64,000 nucleotides of DNA from Gordius sp. MW1. Its lineage: Eukaryota > Nematomorpha > Gordioida > Gordea > Gordiidae. Position 1 is the first letter of the stretch. Every line of letters starts with the position of its first letter. Shown here piece after piece: positions 34,940 through 48,845 of this stretch. Under the pieces are notes generated by a model, which saw only the letters and a list, made by a program, of their open reading frames with translations, had not been told where the DNA came from and ran no database searches. Location of the stretch: NCBI GenBank assembly GCA_964036665.1, contig OZ038529.1, positions 13,338,060 through 13,402,059 on the forward strand, written 5' to 3'. A program made the position numbers and the translations under genes.

Positions 34940-36715
34940 AAGTAAGCCAATTTGAGAATCCTATTATCCTCGATTTACTTGCGAAAAGAGGTTTTAAGCT
35001 GCCAGAACTATTCATTTTGACAAAAGACAACGTTTTATTGTAGCGATTAGTTTGTTGTATCGCAACCTGAGTGCTGAATTTTTGAAAACTGCTCTATGCG
35101 ATTATGATTTCAAAGTAATAGTTTTTAGATTCTGATAAATTTTTACTTGGGATCATAGAAACCACGTCTGAAAACGACAAATTTCATCGGATGAATACGG
35201 TTCAAAGAAAAATATGTGAAAAATTTTGAGGTAAAAATATTTATTTTTTTCGATTCTATGTGAAAGAGCGTAAAAAAATATATAAAAGTAAGCCAATTTG
35301 AGAATCCTATTATCCTCGATTGACTTCCGAAAAGAGGTTTTAAGCTGCGAGAACTATCATTTTGACAAAAGACAACGTTTTATTGTTGCGATTAGTTTGT
35401 TGCATCGCAACGTGATGCTTAATTTTTGAAAATGGCTCTATGCGATCATGATTTCAAAATAATAGTTTTCAGATTCAGATAAATTATTACTTGGGATCAT
35501 AGAAACCACGTCTGAAAACGACAACTTTCATCGGATGAATATACGGTCCAAAGAAAAATATGTGAAAAATTTTGATGTAAAAATATTTATTTTTTTCGAT
35601 TCTATGTGAAAGAGCATATAAAAATATATAAAAGTAAGCCAATTTGAGAATTATATTATCCTCGATTGACTTCCGAAAAGAGGTTTTAAGCTGCGAGAAC
35701 TATCATTTGACAAAAGACAACGTTTTATTGTTGCGATTAGTTTGTATCGCAACGTGAGTGCTTAATTTTTCAAAAATGCACTATGCGATCATGATTTCAA
35801 AGTAATATTTTTCTGATTCTGATAAATTTTTACTTGGGATCATAGAAACCACGTCTGAAAACGACAACTTTCATCGGATGAATACGGTTCAAAGAAAAAT
35901 ATGTGAAAAATTTTGAGGTAAAAATATTTATTTTTTTCAATTCTATGTGAAAGAGCATGGAAAAATATATAAAAGTAAGCCAATTTGAGAATCCTATTAT
36001 CCTCGATTTACTTCCGAAAAGAGGTTTTAAGCTGCCAGAACTATTCATTTTGATAAAAGACAACGTTTTATTGTTGCGATTAGTTTGTTGTATCGCAACG
36101 TGAGTGCTTAATTTTTCCAAAATGCACTATGCGATCATGATTTCAAAGTAATAGTATTTAGATTCTGATAAATTTTTACTTGGGATCATAGAAACCACGT
36201 CTGAAAACGACAACTTTCATCGGATGAATATGGTTCAAAGAAAAATATGTGAAAAATTTTGAGGTAAAAATATTTATTTTTTTTCGATTCTATGTGAAAG
36301 AGCATGAAAAAATATATAAAAGTATGCCAATTTTAGAATCCTATTATCCTCGATTGACTTCCGAAAAGAGGTTTTAAGCTGCGAGAACTATCATTTGACA
36401 AAAGACAACGTTTTATTGTTGCGATTAGTTTGTATCGCAACGTGAGTGCTTATTTATTCAAAAATGCACTATGCGATCATGATTTCAAAGTAATAGTTTT
36501 CAGATTCAGATAAATTATTACTTGGGATCATAGAAACCACGTCTGAAAACGACAACTTTCATCGGATGAATACGGTCCAAAGAAAAATATGTGAAAAATT
36601 TTGAGGTAAAAATATTTATTTTTTTCGATTCTATGTGAAAGAGCATATAAAAATATATAAAAGTAAGCCAATTTGAGAATTATATTATCCTCGATTGACT
36701 TCCGAAAAGAGGTTT
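34940..36715 (+). repeat. Segmental duplication of about 1.75 kb, second copy
   Basis: This is the second copy of 32190-33960. It differs in small ways, such as GAGTGCTTAATTTTTCC in place of GAGTACTTAATTTTTCC-type neighbours, TTTTGATGTAAAAA (about 35572), and a longer T run near 36275. Part of it (about 35160-35930) is copied again at about 36880-37650, at an offset of 1719 bp marked by GACAAATTTCATCGG and GAATATACGG. Confidence 0.85.
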
Positions 36716-36879
36716 TAAGCTGCGATAACTATCATTTTGACAAAAGACAACGTTTTATTGTTGCGATTAGTTTGTTGTATCGCAACCTGAGTGCTGAATT
36801 TTTGAAAACTGCTCTATGCGATCATGATTTCAAAGTAATATTTTTCTGATTCTGATAAATTTTTACTTGGGATCATAGA

Positions 36880-37650
36880 AACCACGTCTGAAAACGACAA
36901 ATTTCATCGGATGAATACGGTTCAAAGAAAAATATGTGAAAAATTTTGAGGTAAAAATATTTATTTTTTTCGATTCTATGTGAAAGAGCGTAAAAAAATA
37001 TATAAAAGTAAGCCAATTTGAGAATCCTATTATCCTCGATTGACTTCCGAAAAGAGGTTTTAAGCTGCGAGAACTATCATTTTGACAAAAGACAACGTTT
37101 TATTGTTGCGATTAGTTTGTTGCATCGCAACGTGATGCTTAATTTTTGAAAATGGCTCTATGCGATCATGATTTCAAAGTAATAGTTTTCAGATTCAGAT
37201 AAATTATTACTTGGGATCATAGAAACCACGTCTGAAAACGACAACTTTCATCGGATGAATATACGGTCCAAAGAAAAATATGTGAAAAATTTTGAGGTAA
37301 AAATATTTATTTTTTTCGATTCTATGTGAAAGAGCATATAAAAATATATAAAAGTAAGCCAATTTGAGAATTATATTATCCTCGATTGACTTCCGAAAAG
37401 AGGTTTTAAGCTGCGAGAACTATCATTTGACAAAAGACAACGTTTTATTGTTGCGATTAGTTTGTATCGCAACGTGAGTGCTTAATTTTTCAAAAATGCA
37501 CTATGCGATCATGATTTCAAAGTAATATTTTTCTGATTCTGATAAATTTTTACTTGGGATCATAGAAACCACGTCTGAAAACGACAACTTTCATCGGATG
37601 AATACGGTTCAAAGAAAAATATGTGAAAAATTTTGAGGTAAAAATATTTA
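36880..37650 (+). repeat. Third, partial copy of the 32-38 kb block
   Basis: A little over two monomers repeat 35160-35930, including GACAAATTTCATCGG (about 36895), the GAATATACGG insertion (about 37258) and the doubly deleted monomer (TATCATTTGAC at about 37423, TTAGTTTGTATCGC at about 37460). After this the sequence passes into the 38-45 kb subfamily. Confidence 0.75.
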
Positions 37651-38239
37651 TTTTTTTTTGATTCTATGTGAAAGAGCGTAAAAAAATATATAAAAGTAAG
37701 CCAATTTGAGAATCCTATTATCCTCGATTGACTTCCGAAAAGAGGTTTTAAGCTGCGAGAACTATCATTTTGACAAAAGACAACGTTTTATTGTTGCGAT
37801 TAGTTTGTTGCATCGCAACGTGATGCTTAATTTTTGAAAATGGCTCTATGCGATCATGATTTCAAAGTAATAGTTTTCAGATTCAGATAAATTATTACTT
37901 GGGATCATAGAAACCACGTCTGAAAACGACAACTTTCATCGGCTGAATACGGTCTAAAGAAAAATATTTGAAAAATTTTGAGGTAAAAATATTTATTTTT
38001 TTCCATTCTATGTGAAAGAGCGTAAAAAAATATATAAAAGTAAGCCAATTTGAGAATCCTATTATCCTCGATTTACTTCCGAAAAGAGGTTTTAAGCTGC
38101 CAGAACTATTCATTTTGACAAAAGACAACGTTTTATTGTTGCGATTAGTTTGTTGTATCGCAACGTGATGCTTAATTTTTGAAAATGGCTCTATGCGATC
38201 ATGATTTCAAAGTAATAGTTTTTAGATTCAGATAAATTA

Positions 38240-40310
38240 TTACTTGGGATCATAGAAACCACGTCTGAAAACGACAACTTTCATCGGATGAATACGGTTC
38301 AAAGAAAAATATGTGAAAAATTTTGAGGTAAATATATTTATTTTTTTCGATAGTATGTGAAAGAGCATGAAAAAATATATAAAAGTAAGCCAATTTGAGA
38401 ATCCTATTATCCTCGATTTACTTCCGAAAAGAGGTTTTAAGCTGCCAGAACTATTCATTTTGACAAAAGACAACGTTTTATTGTTGCGATTAGTTTGTTG
38501 TATCGCAACGTGAGTGCTGAATTTTTGAAAACTGCTCTATGCGATTATGATTTCAAAGTAATAGTTTTTAGATTCTGATAAATTTTTACTTGGGATCATA
38601 GAAACCACGTCTGAAAACGACAACTTTCATCGGATGAATACGGTTCAAAGAAAAATATGTGAAAATTTTGAGGTAAAAATATTTTTTTTTTCAATTCTAT
38701 GTGAAACAGCATGAAAAAATATATAAAAGTAAGCCAATTTAAGAATCCTATTATCCTCGATTGACTTCCGAAAAGAGGTTTTAAGCTGCGAGAACTAACA
38801 TTTTGACAAAAGACAACGTTTTATTGTTGCGATTAGTTTGTTGCATCGCAACGTGATGCTTAATTTTTGAAAATGGCTCTATGCGATTATGATTTCAAAG
38901 TAATAGTTTTCAGATTCAGATAAATTATTACTTGGGATCATAGAAACCACGTCTGAAAACGACAACTTTCATCGGATGAATACGGTCTAAAGAAAAATAT
39001 TTGAAAAATTTTGAGGTAAAAATATTTATTTTTTTCGATTCTATGTGAAAGAGCGTAAAAAAATATATAAGAGTAAGCCAATTTGAGAATCCTATTATCC
39101 TCGATTGACTTTTGAAAAGAGGTTTTAAGCTGCGAGAACTATCATTTTGACAAAAGACAACGTTTTATTGTTGCGATTAGTTTGTTGCATCGCAACGTGA
39201 TGCTTAATTTTTGAAAATGGCTCTATGCGATCATGATTTCAAAGTAATAGTTTTCAGATTCAGATAAATTATTACTTGGGATCATAGAAACCACGTCTGA
39301 AAACGACAACTTTCATCGGATGAATACGGTTCAAAGAAAAATATGTGAAAAATTTTGAGGTAAATATATTTATTTTTTTCGATAGTATGTGAAAGAGCAT
39401 GAAAAAATATATAAAAGTAAGCCAATTTGAGAATCCTATTATCCTCGATTTACTTCCGAAAAGAGGTTTTAAGCTGCCAGAACTATTCATTTTGACAAAA
39501 GACAACGTTTTATTGTTGCGATTAGTTTGTTGTATCGCAACGTGAGTGCTGAATTTTTGAAAACTGCTCTATGCGATTATGATTTCAAAGTAATAGTTTT
39601 TAGATTCTGATAAATTTTTACTTGGGATCATAGAAACCACGTCTGAAAACGACAACTTTCATCGGATGAATACGGTTCAAAGAAAAATATGTGAAAATTT
39701 TGAGGTAAAAATATTTTTTTTTTCGATTCTATGTGAAACAGCATGAAAAAATATATAAAAGTAAGCCAATTTAAGAATCCTATTATCCTCGATTGACTTC
39801 CGAAAAGAGGTTTTAAGCTGCGAGAACTAACATTTTGACAAAAGACAATTTATTGTTGCGATTAGTTTGTTGCATTGCAACGTGAGTGCTTAATTTTTCA
39901 TAAATGCATTATGCGATCATGATTTCAAAGTATTAGTTTTCAGATTCTGATAAATTATTACTTGGGATCATAGAAACCACGTCTGAAAACGAGAACTTTC
40001 ATCGGATGAATACGGTCCAAAGAAAAATATGTGAAAAATTTTGAGGTAAAAATATTTATTTTTTTCGATTCTATGTGAAAGAGCATAAAAAAATATATAA
40101 GAGTAAGCCAATTTGAGAATCCTATTATCCTCGATTGACTTCCGCAAAGAGGTTTTAAGCTGCGAGAACTAACATTTTGACAAAAGACAACGTTTTATTG
40201 TTGCGATTAGTTTGTTGTATCGCAACCTGAGTGCTTAATTTTTCAAAAATGCATTATGCGATCATGATTTCAAAGTAATAGTTTTCTGATTCTGATAAAT
40301 TTTTACTTTT
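38240..40310 (+). repeat. Start of the 38-45 kb subfamily (1.03-kb repeats)
   Basis: Monomers with TTCGATAGTATGTGAAAG and GATTTACTTCCG occur at 38350 and 39381, 1032 bp (three monomers) apart, with matching neighbours such as GTGAAACAGCATG and AACTAACATTTTGAC. The second unit leads into the five-monomer repeat that follows. Confidence 0.7.
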
Positions 40311-42032
40311 TATCATGGAAACCCGGTCTGAGAACGACAACTTTCATCGGATGCATACGGTTGAAAGAAAAATATGTGAAAGATTTTGAGGTAAAAATAT
40401 TTATTTTTTTCGATTCTATGTGAAAGAGCATGAAAAAATATATAAAAGTAAGCCAATTTGAGAATCCTATTATCCTCGATTGACTTCCGAAAAGAGGTTG
40501 TAAGCTGCGAGAACTATCATTTTGACAAAAGACAACGTTTTATTGTTGCGATTAGTTTGTTGTATCGCAACGTGATGCTTAATTTTTGAAAATGGCTCTA
40601 TTCGATCATGATTTCAAAGTAATAGTTTTCAGATTCTGATAAATTTTTACTTGGGATCATAGAAACCACGTCTGAAAACGACAACTTTCATCGGATGAAT
40701 ACGGTTCAAAGAAAAATATGTGAAAAATTTTGAGGTAAAAATATTTATTTTTTTCGATAGTATGTGAAAGAGCATGAAAAAATATATAAAAATAAGCCAA
40801 TTTGAGAATCCTATTATCCTCGATTTACTTCCGAAAAGAGGTTTTAAGCTGCCAGAACTATTCATTTTGACAAAAGACAACGTTTTATTGTTGCGATTAG
40901 TTTGTTGTATCGCAACGTGATTGCTGAATTTTTGAAAACTGCTCTATGCGATTATGATTTAAAAGTAATAGTTTTTAGATTCTGATAAATTTTTACTTGG
41001 GATCATAGAAACCACGTCTGAAAACGACAACTTTCATCGGATGAATACGGTTCAAAGAAAAATATGTGAAAAATTTTGAGGTAAAAATATTTATTTTTTT
41101 CGATAGTATGTGAAAGAGCATGAAAAAATATATAAAAGTAAGCCAATTTGAGAATCCTATTATCCTCGATTTACTTCCGAAAAGAGGTTTTAAGCTGCCA
41201 GAACTATTCATTTTGACAAAAGACAACGTTTTATTGTTGCGATTAGTTTGTTGTATCGCAACGTGAGTGCTGAATTTTTGAAAACTGCTCTATGCGATTA
41301 TGATTTAAAAGTAATAGTTTTTAGATTCTGATAAATTTTTACTTGGGATCATAGAAACTACGTCTGAAAACGACAACTTTCATCGGATGAATACGGTTCA
41401 AAGAAAAATATGTGAAAATTTTGAGGTAAAAATATTTATTTTTTTCGATTCTATGTGAAACAGCATGAAAAAATATATAAAAGTAAGCCAATTTGAAAAT
41501 CCTATTATCTTCGATTGACTTCCGAAAAGAGGTTTTAAGCTGCGAGAACTAACATTTTGACAAAAGACAATTTATTGTTGCGATTAGTTTGTTGTATCGC
41601 AACGTGAGTGCTTAATTTTTTAAAAATGCATTATGCGATCATGATTTCAAAGTAATAGTTTTCAGATTCTGATAAATTATTACTTGGGATCATAGAAACC
41701 ACGTTTGAAAACGAGAACTTTCATCGGATGAATACGGTCCAAAGAAACCTATGTAAAAAATTTTGAGGTAAAAATATTTATTTTTTTCGATTCTATGTGA
41801 AAGAGCGTAAAAAAATATATAAGAGTAAGCCAATTTGAGAATCCTATTATCCTCGATTGACTTCCGCAAAGAGGTTTTAAGCTGCGAGAACTAACATTTT
41901 GACAAAAGACAACGTTTTATTGTTGCGATTAGTTTGTTGTATCGCAACGTGAGTGCTTAATTTTTCAAAAATGCATTATGCGATCATGATTTCAAAGTAA
42001 TAGTTTTCTGATTCTGATAAATTTTTACTTTT
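40311..42032 (+). repeat. 1722-bp five-monomer higher-order repeat, copy 1
   Basis: The unit runs from the altered core TTTTTATCATGGAAACCC to the next. It contains, in order, an altered-core monomer, a TATTCGATCATG monomer, two nearly identical monomers with the GATAGTATGTG change, and one with GTGAAACAGCATG followed by the short GACAATTTATTG variant. Equivalent positions are 1722 bp apart (40311 and 42033; 40647 and 42369; 40993 and 42715). Confidence 0.9.
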
Positions 42033-43755
42033 TATCATGGAAACCCGGTCTGAAAACGACAACTTTCATCGGATGCATACGGTTGAAAGAAAAATATGTG
42101 AAAAATTTTGAGGTAAAAATATTTATTTTTTTCAATTCTATGTGAAAGAGCATGAAAAAATATATAAAAGTAAGCCAATTTGAGAATCCTATTATCCTCG
42201 ATTGACTTCCGAAAAGAGGTTTTAAGCTGCGAGAACTATCATTTTGACAAAAGACAACGTTTTATTGTTGCGATTAGTTTGTTGTATCGCAACGTGATGC
42301 TTAATTTTTGAAAATGGCTCTATTCGATCATGATTTCAAAGTAATAGTTTTCAGATTCTGATAAATTTTTACTTGGGATCATAGAAACCACGTCTGAAAA
42401 CGACAACTTTCATCGGATGAATACGGTTCAAAGAAAAATATGTGAAAAATTTTGAGGTAAAAATATTTATTTTTTTCGATAGTATGTGAAAGAGCATGAA
42501 AAAATATATAAAAATAAGCCAATTTGAGAATCCTATTATCCTCGATTTACTTCCGAAAAGAGGTTTTAAGCTGCCAGAACTAGTCATTTTGACAAAAGAC
42601 AACGTTTTATTGTTGCGATTAGTTTGTTGTATCGCAACGTGAGTGCTGAATTTTTGAAAACTGCTCTATGCGATTATGATTTAAAAGTAATAGTTTTTAG
42701 ATTCTGATAAATTTTTACTTGGGATCATAGAAACCACGTCTGAAAACGACAACTTTCATCGGATGAATACGGTTCAAAGAAAAATATGTGAAAAATTTTG
42801 AGGTAAAAATATTTATTTTTTTCGATAGTATGTGAAAGAGCATGAAAAAATATATAAAAGTAAGCCAATTTGAGAATCCTATTATCCTCGATTTACTTCC
42901 GAAAAGAGGTTTTAAGCTGCCAGAACTATTCATTTTGACAAAAGACAACGTTTTATTGTTGCGATTAGTTTGTTGTATCGCAACGTGAGTGCTGAATTTT
43001 TGAAAACTGCTCTATGCGATTATGATTTAAAAGTAATAGTTTTTAGATTCTGATAAATTTTTACTTGGGATCATAGAAACCACGTCTGAAAACGACAACT
43101 TTCATCGGATGAATACGGTTCAAAGAAAAATATGTGAAAATTTTGAGGTAAAAATATTTATTTTTTTCGATTCTATGTGAAACAGCATGAAAAAATATAT
43201 AAAAGTAAGCCAATTTGAGAATCCTATTATCCTCGATTGACTTCCGAAAAGAGGTTTTAAGCTGCGAGAACTAACATTTTGACAAAAGACAATTTATTGT
43301 TGCGATTAGTTTGTTGTATCGCAACGTGAGTGCTTAATTTTTTAAAAATGCATTATGCGATCATGATTTCAAAGTAATAGTTTTCAGATTCTGATAAATT
43401 ATTACTTGGGATCATAGAAACCACGTTTGAAAACGAGAACTTTCATCGGATGAATACAGTCCAAAGAAACCTATGTAAAAAATTTTGAGGTAAAAATATT
43501 TATTTTTTTCGATTCTATGTGAAAGAGCGTAAAAAAATATATGAGAGTAAGCCAATTTGAGAATCCTGTTATCCTCGATTGACTTCCGAAAAGAGGTTTT
43601 AAGCTGCCAGAACTATTCATTTTGACAAAAGACAACGTTTTATTGTTGCGATTAGTTTGTTGTATCGCAACGTGAGTGCTGAATTTTTCAAAAATGCATT
43701 ATGCGATCATGATTTCAAAGTAATAGTTTTCTGATTCTGATAAATTTTTACTTTT
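42033..43755 (+). repeat. 1722-bp five-monomer higher-order repeat, copy 2
   Basis: This is a near-exact tandem copy of 40311-42032, sharing rare changes such as CCAAAGAAACCTATG (41750 and 43470) and CACGTTTGAAAACGAG. Private changes include GAACTAGTCATT (about 42580) and ATATATGAGAG (about 43538). Near the end, a GCCAGAACTATTC monomer replaces the GCGAGAACTAAC version seen in copy 1. Confidence 0.9.
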
Positions 43756-45131
43756 TATCATGGAAACCCGGTCTGAAAACGACAACTTTCATCGGATGCA
43801 TACGGTTGAAAGAAAAATATGTGAAAAATTTTGAGGTAAAAATATTTATTTTTTTCGATTCTATGTAAAAGAGCATGAAAAAATATATAAAAGTAAGCCA
43901 ATTTGAGAATCCTATTATCCTCGATTGACTTCCGAAAAGAGGTTTTAAGCTGCGAGAACTATCATTTTGACAAAAGACAACGTTTTATTGTTGCGATTAG
44001 TTTGTTGTATCGCAACGTGATGCTTAATTTTTGAAAATGGCTCTATTCGATCATGATTTCAAAGTAATAGTTTTCAGATTCTGATAAATTTTTACTTGGG
44101 ATCATAGAAACCACGTCTGAAAACGACAACTTTCATCGGATGAATACGGTTCAAAGAAAAATATGTGAAATATTTTGAGGTAAAAATATTTATTTTTTTT
44201 GATAGTATGTGAAAGAGCATGAAAAAATATATAAAAGTAAGCCAATTTGAGAATCCTATTATCCTCGATTTACTTCCGAAAAGAGGTTTTAAGCTGCCAG
44301 AACTATTCAATTTGACAAAAGACAACGTTTTATTGTTGCGATTAGTTTGTTGTATCGCAACGTGAGTGCTGAATTTTTGAAAACTGCTCTATGCTATTAT
44401 GATTTCAAAGTAATAGTTTTTAGATTCTGATAAATTTTTACTTGGGATCATAGAAACCACGTCTGAAAACGACAACTTTCATCGGATGAATACGGTTCAA
44501 AGAAAAATATGTGAAAAATTTTGAGGTAAAAATATTTATTTTTTTCGATTCTATGTGAAACAGCATGAAAAAATATATAAAAGTAAGCCAATTTGAGAAT
44601 CCTATTATCTTCTATTGACTTCCGAAAAGAGGTTTTAAGCTGCGAGAACTAACATTTTGACAAAAGACAATTTATTGTTGCGATTAGTTTGTTGTATCGC
44701 AACGTGAGTGCTTAATTTTTCAAAAATGCATTATGCGATCATGATTTCAAAGTAATAGTTTTCAGATTCTGATAAATTATTACTTGGGATCATAGAAACC
44801 ACGTCTGAAAACGAGAACTTTCATCGGATGAATACGGTCCAAAGAAAAATATGTGAAAAATTTTGAGGTAAAAATATTTATTTTTTTCGATTCTATGTGA
44901 AAGAGCGTAAAAAAATATATAAGAGTAAGCCAATTTGAGAATCCTATTATCCTCGATTGACTTCCGCAAAGAGGTTTTAAGCTGCGAGAACTAACATTTT
45001 GACAAAAGACAACGTTTTATTGTTGCGATTAGTTTGTTGTATCGCAACGTAAGTGCTTAATTTTTCAAAATGCATTATGCGATCATGATTTCAAAGTAAT
45101 AGTTTTCTGATTCTGATAAATTTTTACTTTT
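43756..45131 (+). repeat. Shortened higher-order repeat, copy 3 (four monomers, 1376 bp)
   Basis: The same order recurs, but only one GATAGTATGTG monomer is present instead of two, so the unit is one monomer shorter. Deletion of one of two adjacent near-identical monomers is the expected product of unequal crossover. Confidence 0.85.
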
Positions 45132-45399
45132 TATCATGGAAACCCGGTCTGAAAACGACAACTTTCATCGGATGCATACGGTTGAAATAAAAATATGTGA
45201 AAAATTTTGAGGTAAAAATATTTATTTTTTTCGATTTTATGTGAAACAGCATGAAAAAATATATAAAAGTAAGCCAATTTGAGAATCCTATTATCCTCGA
45301 TTGACTTGCGAAAAGAGGTTTTAAGCTGCGAGAACTATCATTTTGACAAAAGACAACTTTTTATTGTTGCCATTAGTTTGTTGCATCGCAACGTGATGC

Positions 45400-48300
45400 T
45401 TAATTTTTCAAAATGGCTCTATGCGATCATGATTTCAAAGTAATAGTTTTGAGATTCTGATGAATTTTAACTTGGGATCATAGAAACCACGTCTGAAAAC
45501 GACAACTTTCATTGGATGAATACGGTCCAAAGAAAAATATGTGAAAAATTTTGAGGTAAAAATATTTATTTTTTTCGGTTCTATGTGAAACAGCATGAAA
45601 AAATATATAAAAGTAAGCCAGTTTGAGAATCCTATTATCCTCGATTGACTTCCGAAAAGAGGTTTTAAGCTGCGAGAACTATCATTTTGAATAAAGACAA
45701 CGTTTTATTGTTGCGATTAGTTTGTTGTATCGCAACGTGATGCTTAATTTTTGGGCTCTATTCGATCATGATTTCAAAGTAATAGTTTTCAGATTCTGAT
45801 AAATTTTTACTTGGGATCATAGAAACCAAGTCTGAAAACGACAACTTTCATCGGATGAATACGGTTCAAAGAAAAATATGTGAAAAATTTTGAGGTAAAA
45901 ATATTTATTTTTTTCGATAGTATGTGAAAGAGCATGAAAAAATATATAAAAGTAAGCCAATTTGAGAATCCTATTATCCTCGATTGACTTGCGAAAAGAG
46001 GTTTTAAGCTGCGAGAACTATCATTTTGACAAAAGACAACGTTTTATTGTTGCGATTAGTTTGTTGCATCGCAACGTGATGCTTAATTTTTCAAAATGGC
46101 TCTATGCGATCATGATTTCAAAGTAATAGTTTTGAGATTCTGATAAATTTTAACTTGGGATCATAGAAACCACGTCTGAAAACGACAACTTTCATTGGAT
46201 GAATACGGTCCAAAGAAAAATATGTGAAAAATTTTGAGGTAAAAATATTTATTTTTTTCGGTTTTATGTGAAAGAGCGTAAAAAAATATATAAAAGTAAG
46301 CCAATTTGAGAATCCTATTATCCTCGATTGACTTCCGCAAAGAGGTTTTAAGCTGCAAGAACTATCATTTTGACAAAAGACAACGTTTTATTGTTGCGAT
46401 TAGTTTGTTGTATCGCAACGTGAGTGCTGAATTTTTGAAAACTGCTCTATGCGATCATGATTTCAAAGTAATAGTTTTGAGATTCTGATAAATTTTAACT
46501 TGGGATCATAGAAACCACGTCTGAAAACGACAACTTTCATTGGATGAATACGGTCCAAAGAAAAATATGTGAAAAATTTTGAGGTAAAAATATTTATTTT
46601 TTTCGGTTCTATGTGAAAGAGCGTAAAAAAATATATAAAATTAAGCCAATTTGAGAATCCTATTATCCTCGATTGACTTCCGAAAAGAGGTTTTAAGCTG
46701 CAAACTATCATTTTGACAAAAGACAACGTTTTATTGTTGCGATTAGTTTGTTGTATCGCAACGTGAGTGCTGAATTTTTGAAAACTGCTCTATGCGATTA
46801 TGATTTCAAAGTAATAGTTTTTAGATTCTGATAAATTTTTACTTGGGATCATAGAAACCACGTCTGAAAACGACAACTTTCATCGGATGAATACGGTTCA
46901 AAGAAAAATATGTGAAAAATGAGGTAAAAATATTTCTTTTTTTCGATTCTATGTGAAACAGCATGAAAAAATATATAAAAGTAAGCCAATTTGAGAATCA
47001 TATTATCCTCGATTGACTTCCGAAAAGAGGTTTTAAGCTGCGAGAACTATCATTTTGACAAAAGACAACGTTTTATTGTTGCGATTAGTTTGTTGCATCG
47101 CAACGTGATGCTTAATTTTTCAAAATGGCTCTATGCGATCATGATTTCAAAGTAATAGTTTTAGATTCTGATAAATTATTACTTGGGATCATAGAAACCA
47201 CGTCTGAAAACGAGAACTTTCATCGGATGCATACGGTTGAAAGAAAAATATGTGAAAAATTGTGAGGTAAAAATATTTATTTTTTTCGATTCTATGTGAA
47301 AGAGCGTAAAAAAATATATAAAAGTAAGCCAATTTGAGAATCCTATTATCCTCGATTGACTTCCGCAAAGAGGTTTTAAGCTGCGAGAACTATCATTTTG
47401 ACAAAAGACAACGTTTTATTGTTGCGATTAGTTTGTTGTATCGCAACGTGAGTGCTTAATTTTTCAAAAATGCATTATGCGATCATGATTTCAAAGTAAT
47501 AGTTTTCTGATTCTGATAAATTTTTACTTTTATCATGGAAACCAGGTCTGAAAACGACAACTTTCATCGGATGCATACGGTTGAAAGAAAAATATGTGAA
47601 AATTTTGAGGTAAAAATATTTATTTTTTTTTGATTCTATGTGAAAGAGCATGAAAAAATATATAAAAGTAAGCCAATTAGAGAATCCTATTATCCTCGAT
47701 TGACTTCCGAAAAGAGGTTTTAAGCTGCGAGAACTATCATTTTGACAAAAGACAACGTTTTATTGTTGCGATTAGTTTGTTGTATCGCAACGTGATGCTT
47801 AATTTTTCAAAATGGCTCTATGCGATCATGATTTCAAAGTAATAGTTTTTAGATTCTGATAAATTATTACTTGGGATCATAGAAACCACGTCTGAAAACG
47901 AGAACTTTCATCGGATGCATACGGTTGAAAGAAAAATATGTGAAAAATTGTGAGGTAAAAATATTTATTTTTTTCGATTCTATGTGAAAGAGCGTAAAAA
48001 AAAATATAAAAGTAAGCCAATTTGAGAATCCTATTATCCTCGATTGACTTCCGCAAAGAGGTTTTAAGCTGCGAGAACTATCATTTTGACAAAAGACAAC
48101 GTTTTATTGTTGCGATTAGTTTGTTGTATCGCAACGTGATGCTTAATTTTTCAAAATGGCTCTATGCGATCATGATTTCAAAGTAATAGTTTTGAGATTC
48201 TGATAAATTTTAACTTGGGATCATAGAAACCACGTCTGAAAACGACAACTTTCATCGGATGAATACGGTCCAAAGAAAAATATGTGAAAAATTTTGAGGT

Positions 48301-48845
48301 AAAAATATTTATTTTTTATGGTTCTATGTGAAAGAGCGTAAAAAAATATATAAAAGTAAGCCAATTTGAGAATCCTATTATCCTCGATTGACTTCCGCAA
48401 AGAGGTTTTAAGCGAACTATCATTTTGACAAAAGACAACGTTTTATTGTTGCGATTAGTTTGTTGCATCGCAACGTGATGCTTAATTTTTCAAAATGGCT
48501 CTATGCGATCATGATTTCAAAGTAATAGTTTTGAGATTCTGATAAATTTTAACTTGGGATCATAGAAACCACGTCTGAAAACGACAACTTTCATTGGATG
48601 AATACGGTCCAAAGAAAAATATGTGAAAAATTTTGAGGTAAAAATATTTATTTTTTTCGGTTCTATGTGAAAGAGCGTAAAAAAATATATAAAAGTAAGC
48701 CAATTTGAGAATCCTATTATCCTCGATTGACTTCCGCAAAGAGGTTTTAAGCTGCAAAAACTATCATTTTGACAAAAGACAACGTTTTATTGTTGCGATT
48801 AGTTTGTTGCATCGCAACGTGATGCTTAATTTTTCAAAATGGCTC
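45400..48845 (+). repeat. Subfamily with TTTTGAGATTCTG and TTTTAACTTGGG monomers
   Basis: From here to about 58 kb many monomers have TTTTGAGATTCTGATAAATT before TTAACTTGGG, TTTTTTTCGGTTCTATG, or the short GAAAAATGAGGTAAAA variant (about 46915). The altered core is now ACTTTTATCATGGAAACCAG (about 47525 and 48893). Small unique deletions occur at about 45750 (TTTTTGGGCTC), 46698 (GCTGCAAACTATC) and 48412 (TTTTAAGCGAACTATC). Confidence 0.75.
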
